Made by a program: the position numbers and the translations under genes. A DNA stretch of 64,000 nt from Neorhizobium sp. NCHU2750 (GTDB lineage: Bacteria > Pseudomonadota > Alphaproteobacteria > Rhizobiales > Rhizobiaceae), in the NCBI RefSeq assembly GCF_003597675.1, contig NZ_CP030827.1, positions 3,100,001 through 3,164,000 on the forward strand, in the 5' to 3' direction. Positions 25,477 to 33,378 of the stretch are shown here, piece after piece. Each line of letters starts with the position of its first letter. The first letter of the stretch is position 1. The notes beneath the pieces are model-generated. The model was not told the origin of the DNA, ran no database searches, and was given only the letters and a program-made list of their open reading frames with translations.

Positions 25477-25501
25477 AACGGCGCCAGCGCGCCTTCGTTC
25501 C
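25477..25501 (-). promoter_or_regulatory. EcfG-type promoter of the topoisomerase IB gene
   Basis: Minus strand: GGAAC (25501-25497), 16 bp, CGTT (25480-25477). Exact consensus; the -10 ends 9 bp before the start codon at 25467, predicting a transcript with at most a few untranslated bases. Confidence 0.78.
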
Positions 25502-25543
25502 TGCGGCCGTCGCTCAAATCAGCGCGACGGCTGGCATGAAGCC

Positions 25544-27241
25544 TCATGACCCGAAGCTGCGCCGTTCCTCTCCGGCCTCGTCGCGCTCCAGATTGGCTCT
25601 TGGAGCCACAAGCCGCCAGACCAGCCCCTCAGGCCGGAACTCGACATCCACCTGCCCGCCGAAAGCGGCCATCGCATGGCGCTGGATGATCGTGCTGCCG
25701 AACCCCTTGCGGGTCGGTTCCCTCACCAGCGGCCCACTGCTTTCTTCCCACACAAGGCTGATCCCCGCCAGACCGTCCTCGCCCGGCGCGACATCGTTCC
25801 AGATGATCCTGACCCGCCCCTGCGGCACCGACAATGCACCGTATTTGACCGAGTTGGTGGCAAGCTCATGAAGCACGAGGCCGAGATTCTGCACCGCCTC
25901 GGCCCGCAGCATGAAATCCTCGCCCTGCACCAGCAGCCGGTCGCCGGCCTCGAAGGTCGACAGGTGAAGCTCGATGACCCGCTTCAGCCGCACGCCGGCC
26001 CATTGTTCCTTGGCCAGCGCCTCGATCGACTTGCTCAGTCCCTGCAGGCGGGTACTGACCGCCTTCTGGAATTCCGGCATGGTCGTATCCTGGCGGCCGA
26101 GCTGGCGCATCATCGCCTGCACCAGCGTCAGGATATTCTTCGTCCGGTGCACCAGTTCGTGCAGGATGAGATGGATGCGGTCTTCCGCCTGGCTGCGGTC
26201 GAAGGAGGCATTGGAAAGCGCCACCGATACCTGGTTGGCCTCGGTAATGCGGGTATCCACCGGCGCGACGATCTCGCCCTGCCCCATCCGCTCCGCCATG
26301 TTGGCGATCTGCCGGATCGGTGTCCTAAGTTGCCGTGCGATCGTATAGGCAAGCAGCACCGCCAGCGTGAGAAAGATCACGCCGCCGGCCACCAGCTGCT
26401 TGAAGGTGGTGATGATGCTTTCCTGTGCCGATGCGATCGGCCCCCAGACGACGGCCTTCCAGGTCCAGCCGGTGATCTGGGCATAGCCATACATCTGCTT
26501 GCCCTCGCCATCGACATCCTCGATCGTGCCCTTGAAACCGGTCATCAGCCGCAGCGTATCGGGATCGAAGGCCTTGCCGGCGGCGATCTTCTCGGCACCG
26601 GCCGACGCCACCACCTGGCCCTGGCCATCGACCACCGCCGCCGACCAGCCGGCCGGCAGGCCCTCGACGGAAATCAGTTTCTCCATCTCCTCGGCATTCT
26701 GCGTCATGATGATCGCCGAGCCGGATCGGGCCATGTCGTCCGGCAGCGGCATGGCGACATTGAACACCCACTTGCCCGCGGTCTTGCCGAAGAAGACCGA
26801 GGAAACCTCGGTAATCCCGGATTTCAGCACCGATTGCAGCGACGGGACGTTGCCCATCGTGCTCAGCGCCTCGCCGAAGGGCGAACGGGTATTGACCCGC
26901 TGCTGGCCATCCTTGTCGACGACGATGACATAGAGCGAGTTTGAGCGCAGGCTGCGCTGGGTGCGGTCATGAAAGGCTTTCAGATCGCCGCTCTCAAGCT
27001 CCGGCGAGGTGATCAGCAGGCGCAGCGTCGTCGCCATGTCCTGCAGCTCGCGGTCGACCGAGCGGGCGATCAGCTGCGCATCCTCAGCCGTATCATTGGC
27101 GAGCGCTTCGCGCTGCTGGCTTTCCAGCTGCAGCACGAGGAAACCGACAAAGGCAAGCAGCGGAAGCGCGACGACGACCACCAGCGCCATCAAATAGGCA
27201 CTGATCGAAGCGGTTGGGAAAAGACGCGAAAACCTCAGCAT
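25544..27241 (-). CDS. HWE-family sensor histidine kinase with extracytoplasmic sensor domain
   Basis: A 565-residue membrane kinase. It has TM1 (about residues 15-38), a periplasmic Cache-like sensor domain (about 40-275; YVIVVDKDGQQRVNTRSPFG, WVFNVAMPL, GYAQITGWTWKAVVWGP), TM2 (about 285-307), a HAMP-like linker (IARQLRTPIRQIANMAERMGQGEIV) and an HWE/HisKA_2 kinase core. The phospho-acceptor lies in HELVHRTKNILTLVQAMMRQ and the N-box in VLHELATNSVKYGALS. Kinases of this type often feed single-domain regulators or PhyR. No response regulator gene is adjacent. Its position among stress genes is suggestive only. Confidence 0.93.
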   Translation of the reverse strand: MLRFSRLFPTASISAYLMALVVVVALPLLAFVGFLVLQLESQQREALANDTAEDAQLIARSVDRELQDMATTLRLLITSPELESGDLKAFHDRTQRSLRSNSLYVIVVDKDGQQRVNTRSPFGEALSTMGNVPSLQSVLKSGITEVSSVFFGKTAGKWVFNVAMPLPDDMARSGSAIIMTQNAEEMEKLISVEGLPAGWSAAVVDGQGQVVASAGAEKIAAGKAFDPDTLRLMTGFKGTIEDVDGEGKQMYGYAQITGWTWKAVVWGPIASAQESIITTFKQLVAGGVIFLTLAVLLAYTIARQLRTPIRQIANMAERMGQGEIVAPVDTRITEANQVSVALSNASFDRSQAEDRIHLILHELVHRTKNILTLVQAMMRQLGRQDTTMPEFQKAVSTRLQGLSKSIEALAKEQWAGVRLKRVIELHLSTFEAGDRLLVQGEDFMLRAEAVQNLGLVLHELATNSVKYGALSVPQGRVRIIWNDVAPGEDGLAGISLVWEESSGPLVREPTRKGFGSTIIQRHAMAAFGGQVDVEFRPEGLVWRLVAPRANLERDEAGEERRSFGS

Positions 27242-27461
27242 CCGGTCATCTTAAGCCAACAATGGTACTGCAGGCAGAAGCTGCCCGCCAAAACTGGTCA
27301 TCAGTCTGTCCCGCCCTCGCTAAATGCATCTTAGCAGGATGGTTCTAGCGGCTTTTGCGGGTAACGCCAAGATTTGTTTGGCACAATCCGAACCACAGCC
27401 GTCAGGCAAGCTTGCGGAAACGTGTCCGACATGTGCCATTACGGCACAACTCGCAACCCGT
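27242..27461. other. Intergenic region between HWE kinase and ABC operon
   Basis: A 220-bp gap. It holds a small palindrome TGTGCC-ATTAC-GGCACA (27432-27448) near the end of the ABC operon. No gene or strong terminator was recognised. Confidence 0.4.
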
Positions 27462-28607
27462 TCAGCTGATCCTGCTGCCTGTTTCCGGATCGAACACCAC
27501 CGCCTTGTCGAGGTTGAAGACGAAGCGGAAAGGCTGGCCCGGCTCCGCCGCCGTATCGGCCCGCGCACGCCCGGTAAACGTCGTCCCGTCGAGCCTGCCG
27601 GTGACGAACGTATCCGAGCCGGTCGGCTCGACAATCGTCACCTCGGCGTCCACATGCGAGAGCGCGCTGGCGCCCGCATCGGCAGAACCCTGGTCGGAAA
27701 TCGCTTCCGGACGAAGGCCGAGGATGACGTCCTTGCCCTCGGCAAGCGCGGTCGTCACCGAAGGCGGAACCCTGACCGTCACGCCCTGCCCTGCCACGCC
27801 CTGCCCTGCCACGCCCTGCCCCGCCGCACCCTGCATTGCCGAACCGAACAGCTGGATGCCGCCGGAGACCACCCGGCCCTTCAGCATGTTCATCGCCGGC
27901 GAACCCATGAAGTCGGCAACGAACAGATTGGCCGGACGATTGTAGATTTCCGCCGGCGTGCCGACCTGCTGCACCATGCCTTCCTTCAGCACGACGATCT
28001 TGGTCGCGAGCGTCATCGCCTCGATCTGGTCATGCGTCACATAGACGATCGTCGCGTGGGTATTCTGGTGTAGCGCCTTGATCTCTGCCCTCACTTCGAC
28101 ACGCAGTTTTGCGTCGAGATTGGAGAGCGGCTCGTCGAACAGGAAGACGCGCGGCTGGCGCACCAGCGCCCGGCCCATCGCGACACGCTGGCGCTGGCCG
28201 CCCGAAAGCTGGCTCGGCCGACGCTTAAGAAGATGCTCGATCTGCAGCGTTTTCGCCACCTGGGCGACGGCCGCGGAACGCTTGTCCTTGTCGATGCCGC
28301 GCATCTCCAGCGCAAAGGCGATGTTCTCCTCCACCGTCATGTTCGGATAGAGCGCATAGGACTGGAACACCATGGCGATATCGCGCTTCGACGGATGCAG
28401 GTCCGTCACCACCTGCCCGTCGATGACGATATCGCCCGATGACGGCGGCAGAAGGCCGGCGATCGCGTTGAGAAGCGTGGACTTGCCGCAGCCGGACGGC
28501 CCGACCAGTACGAGGAACCCGCCCTTTTCCAGCTCGATATCGATGCCCTTGAGGATCTCGACGCTGCCGATTTTCTTGCGGATGTTCTTGATCTGGAGAA
28601 AGCTCAT
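27462..28607 (-). CDS. Sugar ABC transporter ATP-binding protein (MalK/UgpC type)
   Basis: A 381-residue ABC ATPase of the carbohydrate CUT1 class. Walker A is GPSGCGKST (about residues 37-45), the signature is LSGGQRQRVAMGRALVRQP, Walker B is VFLFDEPLSNLDAKLR and the switch His lies in VYVTHDQIEAMTLA. The C-terminal TOBE region (VILGLRPEAI) is interrupted by an inserted repeat GQGVA x3 at about residues 262-276. It is the last gene of the binding protein-permease-permease-ATPase operon and energises uptake. The start lies 5 bp past the stop of the second permease gene. Confidence 0.95.
   Translation of the reverse strand: MSFLQIKNIRKKIGSVEILKGIDIELEKGGFLVLVGPSGCGKSTLLNAIAGLLPPSSGDIVIDGQVVTDLHPSKRDIAMVFQSYALYPNMTVEENIAFALEMRGIDKDKRSAAVAQVAKTLQIEHLLKRRPSQLSGGQRQRVAMGRALVRQPRVFLFDEPLSNLDAKLRVEVRAEIKALHQNTHATIVYVTHDQIEAMTLATKIVVLKEGMVQQVGTPAEIYNRPANLFVADFMGSPAMNMLKGRVVSGGIQLFGSAMQGAAGQGVAGQGVAGQGVTVRVPPSVTTALAEGKDVILGLRPEAISDQGSADAGASALSHVDAEVTIVEPTGSDTFVTGRLDGTTFTGRARADTAAEPGQPFRFVFNLDKAVVFDPETGSRIS
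27781..27825 (-). repeat. In-frame 15-bp tandem repeat within the ATPase gene
   Basis: ACGCCCTGCCCTGCC (plus-strand reading) occurs three times head to tail (27781-27795, 27796-27810, 27811-27825; the last has one change). It encodes the pentapeptide GQGVA repeated in a loop of the TOBE region. Copy number is likely to vary between strains. Confidence 0.85.
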
Positions 28608-28612
28608 TGCGG

Positions 28613-29494
28613 TTATCCCTTGACTGCGCCGGCCATCAGGCCGCGCACGAAATAGCGTCCGGCGACGACATAGACGAACAAGGTCGGCAGCGCGGCAAAG
28701 ACGGCCGCCGCCATGTCGACATTGTATTCCTTCACGCCGGTGGAGGATGAAACGAGGTTGTTGAGCGCCACCGTCATCGGCGAGGCTTCGCCGGATGAAA
28801 ACGAGACGCCGAACAAGAAATCGTTCCAGATATTGGTGAACTGGTAGATGACCGTCACGACGATGATCGGCCCCGAGCTTGGCAGAAGAATGCGCCAGAA
28901 GATGCGGAAGAACCCGGCCCCGTCGATCATCGCGGCCTTCACCAATTCATCCGGAAAGGCTTCATAATAGTTGCGGAAGAACAACGTGGTGAAGCCCAGG
29001 CCGTAGATCACATGGACCATGACGAGCCCGGTCGTAGAATTCGACAGGCCCATCAGGCCCAAGAGCCGCGCCATCGGGATCAGCACCGCCTGGAACGGGA
29101 TGAAGCAGGCAAACAGCATCATGCCGAAAACGATCTTGTGGCCCGGAAACCGCCATTTGGTCAGCACATAGCCATTCAGCGCACCCAAGAGCGTCGAGAT
29201 AATGACGGCAGGCACCACCATCTTGATCGAGTTCCAGAAATAGCCCTTGATGCCGACGCAGGAGACCCCGATGCAGGCCTCGCCCCAGGCCTTGGCCCAG
29301 GCGGAAGCGGAGGGGTCGGAGGGCAGCGCCAGCATGTCGCCGCCGCGGATCTCGTCCAGCGATTTGAGCGAGGTCGAGATCATCACATAGAGCGGCAGCA
29401 GATAGACCACTGCAAGGATGATCAGCGCGGCATAGATGAATATGCGGGCAAACCGCGCCGAGCCGGCGCTCACGGTTTCGGGAGAAGCGCTCAT
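28613..29494 (-). CDS. Sugar ABC transporter permease (second, MalG-like)
   Basis: A 293-residue permease with six membrane spans. The EAA loop is YYEAFPDELVKAAMIDGAGFFRIFWRILLP, typical of MalG-type CUT1 permeases. The ATG at 29494 overlaps the stop of the first permease by four bases (ATGA), so the two are translationally coupled. A longer same-frame reading extends into the upstream permease and is spurious. It is followed 5 bp on by the ATPase gene. Confidence 0.95.
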   Translation of the reverse strand: MSASPETVSAGSARFARIFIYAALIILAVVYLLPLYVMISTSLKSLDEIRGGDMLALPSDPSASAWAKAWGEACIGVSCVGIKGYFWNSIKMVVPAVIISTLLGALNGYVLTKWRFPGHKIVFGMMLFACFIPFQAVLIPMARLLGLMGLSNSTTGLVMVHVIYGLGFTTLFFRNYYEAFPDELVKAAMIDGAGFFRIFWRILLPSSGPIIVVTVIYQFTNIWNDFLFGVSFSSGEASPMTVALNNLVSSSTGVKEYNVDMAAAVFAALPTLFVYVVAGRYFVRGLMAGAVKG

Positions 29495-30417
29495 TGTTTC
29501 TTCTCCCGCAGTTCGGAATAGAGATAGGGCACGATGATCGCGGTAATGCCCATCAGCATCATTACGGCACTGGCCGAACCGACATTCATCTGGTTGCGGT
29601 TGAACGTGTAGGAATACATGAAGGTCGAGGGCAGCTCGGTCGCATTGCCTGGCCCCCCGCCGGTTAGCGCGATGACGAGGTCGTAGGACTTGATCGCCAT
29701 ATGGGCGAGCACGATGAAGGCCGAGAGGAACACCGGCCGCAGCATCGGGATGATGATGCGCCGGTAGATCGAGACGGTCGAAGCGCCATCGATCTGCGCC
29801 GCCTTGATGATCTCGCCGTCTATGCCGCGAAGGCCGGCCAGAAACATCGCCATGATGAAGCCCGATGCCTGCCACACACCGGCAATCACGACGGTGTAGA
29901 TCGCCATGTCCGGGTTCACCAGCCAATCGAACTTGAAGCTCGTCCAGCCGAGATTGTGCATGGTGTTCTCAAGTCCGAGACCCGGATTGAGGAACCATTT
30001 CCACGCCGTCCCCGTCACCACGAAGGACAGCGCCATCGGATAGAGGAAGATCGGCCGAAGCACCCCTTCCGCCCGGATGCGCTGATCCATCAGGATGGCG
30101 ATGAACAGCCCGATCACCGTACAGATGAGGATGTAGAGCACCCCGAAAATCGCCAGATTCTGCATCGCCACATACCAGTTGGGCTGCGACCAGAGCCGGT
30201 AATAGGCATCGAACCCGCCCCATTTGTAGACGGGCAGGATGCGCGACGTGGTGAACGACAGCGTGATCGTCCACAGGATGAAGCCATAGACGAAGACGAG
30301 GATGACGGCGAAGGATGGCGCGAGCACGAGTTTCGGCAGGCCGTTGCGGAGGCTATCTGCGAAGGATTTTCGCGGCCGTTCCGGCGAAATCACCGGCATC
30401 GGTTCGATTGTCGTCAT
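29491..30417 (-). CDS. Sugar ABC transporter permease (first, MalF/GtsB-like)
   Basis: A 308-residue permease with about six membrane spans. The EAA motif is GLRGIDGEIIKAAQIDGASTVSIYRRIIIPML. The sequence FLYPMALSFVVTGTAWKWFLNPGLGLE is like the GtsB permease of glucose/mannose importers. ATG 30417 has TTGGAGACCCTC upstream; the longer frame reads into the palindromic repeat and is rejected. It is separated from the binding-protein gene by 190 bp that contain that repeat. Confidence 0.95.
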   Translation of the reverse strand: MTTIEPMPVISPERPRKSFADSLRNGLPKLVLAPSFAVILVFVYGFILWTITLSFTTSRILPVYKWGGFDAYYRLWSQPNWYVAMQNLAIFGVLYILICTVIGLFIAILMDQRIRAEGVLRPIFLYPMALSFVVTGTAWKWFLNPGLGLENTMHNLGWTSFKFDWLVNPDMAIYTVVIAGVWQASGFIMAMFLAGLRGIDGEIIKAAQIDGASTVSIYRRIIIPMLRPVFLSAFIVLAHMAIKSYDLVIALTGGGPGNATELPSTFMYSYTFNRNQMNVGSASAVMMLMGITAIIVPYLYSELREKKQ

Positions 30418-30464
30418 GAGGGTCTCCAATGGGGAGAGAAACATGGAAGGCATCCGACGGGATG

Positions 30465-30601
30465 CCCCCTCTGGCCTGCCGGCCATCTCCCCCACAAGGG
30501 GGGGAGAAGACCTGCGGCCCGCTCATCGGCCCAATCAGGCCTTGAGAGAGCAGCCGGGTTAAGCCCCTCCCCCTTGTGGGGAGGGGTTTGGGGCGGGGTC
30601 T
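30465..30601. repeat. Palindromic intergenic repeat, copy A
   Basis: About 137 bp, from CCCCCTCTGGCCTGCCGGCC through two hairpin-forming blocks (CTCCCCCACAAGGGGGGGAG and CCTCCCCCTTGTGGGGAGG) to GGGGCGGGG. It belongs to a family with four copies in this window (also 33232, 35444 and 56796). It lies between the binding-protein gene and the permease genes of one operon. Confidence 0.88.
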
Positions 30602-30607
30602 TGTCTG

Positions 30608-31864
30608 CTACTTCGCCGCAGCCACTGCTTCCGGCAGGCGCTTCAGCGCTGCCTCGGTCGTCAGCTGGCCGTTCAGATGCTGGGTGATGACGTCGAGCAT
30701 GGCTTCCTTGATCGCCGCCGGCTGGGCATAACCGTGAGCCAGAGAGCCCATCAGCGTGCCCTTGGACGAGGCTTCCGCCAGGTCCTTCATGCCCTTCTTG
30801 GCGCAATCATCGAATTCCGTATCCGCAATGTCGGTACGGGCCGGAACCGATCCCTTCACCTTGTTGAAGGCAATCTGGAAGGATGGGTTTTCGACGGCGG
30901 ATGCCATCTTCAGCTGCGCGTCCTGCGCATCCTTGCCGACGTCGAACATCATGAACTGGTCGGCATTGAATAGCACCGAGCCCTGCGTGCCGGGGAAGCG
31001 GATGCAGACGAAATCCTTGCCCGGTTCCTTCTTCGCGCGCAGCCATTCACCCTTGGACCAGTCGCCCATTTCCTGAGCGCCCGCCTTGCCTTCGATCACC
31101 AGCGCCGTAGAGAGATTCCACTCGCGGCCCGAAAAATTCGGGTCGAAATAGGTGCGAAGCTTCGACATGTCGTCGAACACCTTTTTCATCGTGTCACTGG
31201 AAAGCGCCGTCGGGTCTGCCTCCAGCACCGCCTTCTTGTAGAAATCCGGGCCGCCGACGGAAAGAACCACGGCTTCCCACATCGTGCCGTCCTGCCACGG
31301 AACGCCACCATGGGCGAGCGGGATGATGCCGTCCGCCTTGAACTTGTCGAGCAGCGCAAACAGTTCATCCATATTGGTCGGCACCTTGCCGCCGGCCTTG
31401 TCGAGTGCTGCCTTGTTGATCCACAGCCAGTTGGTCGAGTGGATGTTTACCGGTGCCGCAACCCAGTGCCCGTCATACTTGGAAAATGCCTGCAGCGCCG
31501 GCGGAATGACCTTGTCCCAGCCTTCCTTGGCGGCAAGCTCGTCGAGATTTGCGGCAACGCCCATTTCCGACCAGTCGCGCAGGTCGAAGCCGAGCAACTG
31601 CACTGCAGTCGGCGGATCGCCAGCCGTCACGCGGGCGCGCAGTGCCGTCATCGCGGCGGAACCGGCGCCACCGGCGACCGGCATGTCCTTCCACGACACG
31701 CCCTCTTTCTGCAGGTTTTCCTTCAGCACGTTGAGTGCGGCAGCCTCGCCGCCCGATGTCCACCAATGCAGGACTTCAACCTGTTCGGCGGCACGCGCCG
31801 CACCAGCCGTCATGGCAATCAACGCCACGCCCGCAGCCAGCTTTGTAATGGCTCGAATATTCAT
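30608..31864 (-). CDS. Sugar ABC transporter substrate-binding protein (glucose/mannose GtsA-like)
   Basis: A 418-residue periplasmic binding protein of family 1, with a Sec signal peptide (residues 1-25, cut near AARA-AEQ). The mature start [23 protein letters not shown], the [17 protein letters not shown] block, [13 protein letters not shown] and [25 protein letters not shown] closely recall GtsA-type glucose binders of Pseudomonas. Glucose or a related monosaccharide is therefore the best guess for substrate. The ATG at 31864 follows GGAGGAGATCATCG. It is the first gene of the operon and divergent from the LacI regulator. Confidence 0.93.
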   Translation of the reverse strand: MNIRAITKLAAGVALIAMTAGAARAAEQVEVLHWWTSGGEAAALNVLKENLQKEGVSWKDMPVAGGAGSAAMTALRARVTAGDPPTAVQLLGFDLRDWSEMGVAANLDELAAKEGWDKVIPPALQAFSKYDGHWVAAPVNIHSTNWLWINKAALDKAGGKVPTNMDELFALLDKFKADGIIPLAHGGVPWQDGTMWEAVVLSVGGPDFYKKAVLEADPTALSSDTMKKVFDDMSKLRTYFDPNFSGREWNLSTALVIEGKAGAQEMGDWSKGEWLRAKKEPGKDFVCIRFPGTQGSVLFNADQFMMFDVGKDAQDAQLKMASAVENPSFQIAFNKVKGSVPARTDIADTEFDDCAKKGMKDLAEASSKGTLMGSLAHGYAQPAAIKEAMLDVITQHLNGQLTTEAALKRLPEAVAAAK

Positions 31865-31906
31865 CGATGATCTCCTCCAAATCCGGGCTCCTCTCCGGAT
31901 GGAGAA

Positions 31907-31922
31907 TTTATAACGATATAAA
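31907..31922. promoter_or_regulatory. LacI-type operator candidate near the ABC operon
   Basis: TTTATA-ACGA-TATAAA: 6-bp perfect arms around ACGA, 43 bp upstream of the binding-protein start. A second site with the same TRTAACGATAYA core lies at 32066. Two matching sites in a divergent promoter region suit a LacI-family repressor. Confidence 0.65.
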
Positions 31923-32065
31923 CCGACAGGGTGTCAACCCATGCGGGAAGCTTTTCGAATTGCTATCGATCAATTTTTTATATCATTGATTTGATAGGAT
32001 ATTTTTCGTTGTTTCTAGAAAAATGCGGTGATTCCCGAGAAAATTATGGAATTTTCCGTGAAATT

Positions 32066-32077
32066 TGTAACGATACA
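32066..32077. promoter_or_regulatory. LacI-type operator candidate near lacI-family gene
   Basis: TGTA-ACGA-TACA, sharing the centre with the site at 31907-31922 and 45 bp upstream of the regulator's start. It probably serves autoregulation. The AT-rich 257-bp region between the divergent genes contains no gene. Confidence 0.65.
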
Positions 32078-32121
32078 TATCGAGGTTCCGCCGCGCTTTG
32101 CGACGGAAGGGAGGAAATACC

Positions 32122-33204
32122 ATGTCGCTGGATGACCCCGACGACCGGCGCGGGACAAATGCGCCTGCCGCCACCAATGCAGATCGCAGCTCCGCCAATC
32201 TTAGCCCCGCAAATCTTAGTCCCCATGTGAAGCCGACTCTGAGGACGATCGCCGAGCTGACGGGCCTCGCGGTCACCACGGTCTCGCGTGCGCTCGGCGA
32301 CGATCCGTTGATTGCCCGCGACACACGGCAGAGGGTGCAGGCCGCCGCAGCCGAGGTAGGCTACCTGCCCGACCGCGCCGCCCAGCGCCTGAGAACCGGC
32401 CGCACCAATGTCATCAGCCTCGTTCTCGATCCGCATGAGGAAATTCTCGGCTACGGCACCTCGATGATCCGCGGCATGACGGCAACGCTGCGCGGCACAT
32501 CCTATCACCTCGTCATCACGCCGCATTTTTCCGATACGCCGCAGATCGATCCGGTCCGCCATATCGTCCGCAACCGCATGGCCGACGGCATATTGTTCAG
32601 CCGCACCGAGCCATCCGACGAGCGGGTGAAATTCCTCATGGAGACGGGCTTCCCCTTCGTCTGCCATGGCCGCACCGAACTCGCCACGCCACACCCTTAT
32701 GTCGATTACGACAATTACGCCTTCACCTATCAGGCCGCGAAAAAGCTGATCGCCGCAGGCTGTCGGCGGCTGTTTCTCATCTTGCCACCCGAGCGTTTCA
32801 CCTTCCATCACCACATGCGCCACGGCTTCATGACGGCGGTGCGCGAGGAAGGCGTCGGCTTCGAAATCGCCGATGGCATCACACTGGACAGCAAGGCCGA
32901 CGCGGTGCGCGACCATGTCGCCACCCGCCTCGCAAAGGCCGCCCCGCCGGACGGGTTCATCTGTGGCGGCGAGGTCTCCGCCATGGCCGTGATGTCGGCC
33001 ACCCACGACCTCGGGCTTTCGATCGGCAAAGACCTGCGCCTCGTCGCCAAACAGACCTCCGGCCTCTTCGACCAGGTGAGGCCAAGGATCGAAACGATCT
33101 ACGAGGACCTGTCGGAGGCCGGAAGGTTGATGGCCGAACTATTGCTGAAGCGTATGGCCGGCAAGACGCCGGTGGATGAGTTGCAGGCCGTGTTGGGGGT
33201 TTAA
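32122..33204 (+). CDS. LacI-family transcriptional regulator
   Basis: A 360-residue LacI/GalR regulator. The helix-turn-helix is TLRTIAELTGLAVTTVSRALGDDPLIA (about residues 37-63), preceded by a 35-residue Ala/Asn-rich extension; the hinge helix is DRAAQRLRTGRTNVISLVL. The C-terminal domain is periplasmic-binding-protein-like and resembles regulators of alpha-glucoside/sugar operons. The ATG at 32122 has GGAGGAAATACC upstream. It is divergent from the ABC importer, which it presumably represses until the sugar is present. Confidence 0.93.
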   Translation: MSLDDPDDRRGTNAPAATNADRSSANLSPANLSPHVKPTLRTIAELTGLAVTTVSRALGDDPLIARDTRQRVQAAAAEVGYLPDRAAQRLRTGRTNVISLVLDPHEEILGYGTSMIRGMTATLRGTSYHLVITPHFSDTPQIDPVRHIVRNRMADGILFSRTEPSDERVKFLMETGFPFVCHGRTELATPHPYVDYDNYAFTYQAAKKLIAAGCRRLFLILPPERFTFHHHMRHGFMTAVREEGVGFEIADGITLDSKADAVRDHVATRLAKAAPPDGFICGGEVSAMAVMSATHDLGLSIGKDLRLVAKQTSGLFDQVRPRIETIYEDLSEAGRLMAELLLKRMAGKTPVDELQAVLGV

Positions 33205-33231
33205 CCGGGTCCGTCTTTGGGGGCGGCAACA

Positions 33232-33362
33232 CCCCCTCTGGCCTGCCGGCCATCTCCCCCACAAGGGGGGAGAAAATCCACGTTTGCCGACTGCCTCAAT
33301 CAGAACTCGGTAGCGCGGCCGGGTTAAGCCCTCCCCCTTGTGGGGAGGGTTTGGGAGGGGTG
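33232..33362. repeat. Palindromic intergenic repeat, copy B
   Basis: Same family and orientation as copy A: begins CCCCCTCTGGCCTGCCGGCC and ends with GGGAGGGTTTGGGAGGGG. Lies between the convergent lacI-family and tctA genes, where its hairpins could act as a terminator. Confidence 0.88.
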
Positions 33363-33378
33363 TGGGGACGATATTGTC

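Noticed and set aside
28613..29926. A 437-codon extension of the second permease
   Set aside because: The extra N-terminus overlaps the first permease in another frame and lacks membrane-protein character; ATG 29494 with a 4-bp overlap is the natural start.
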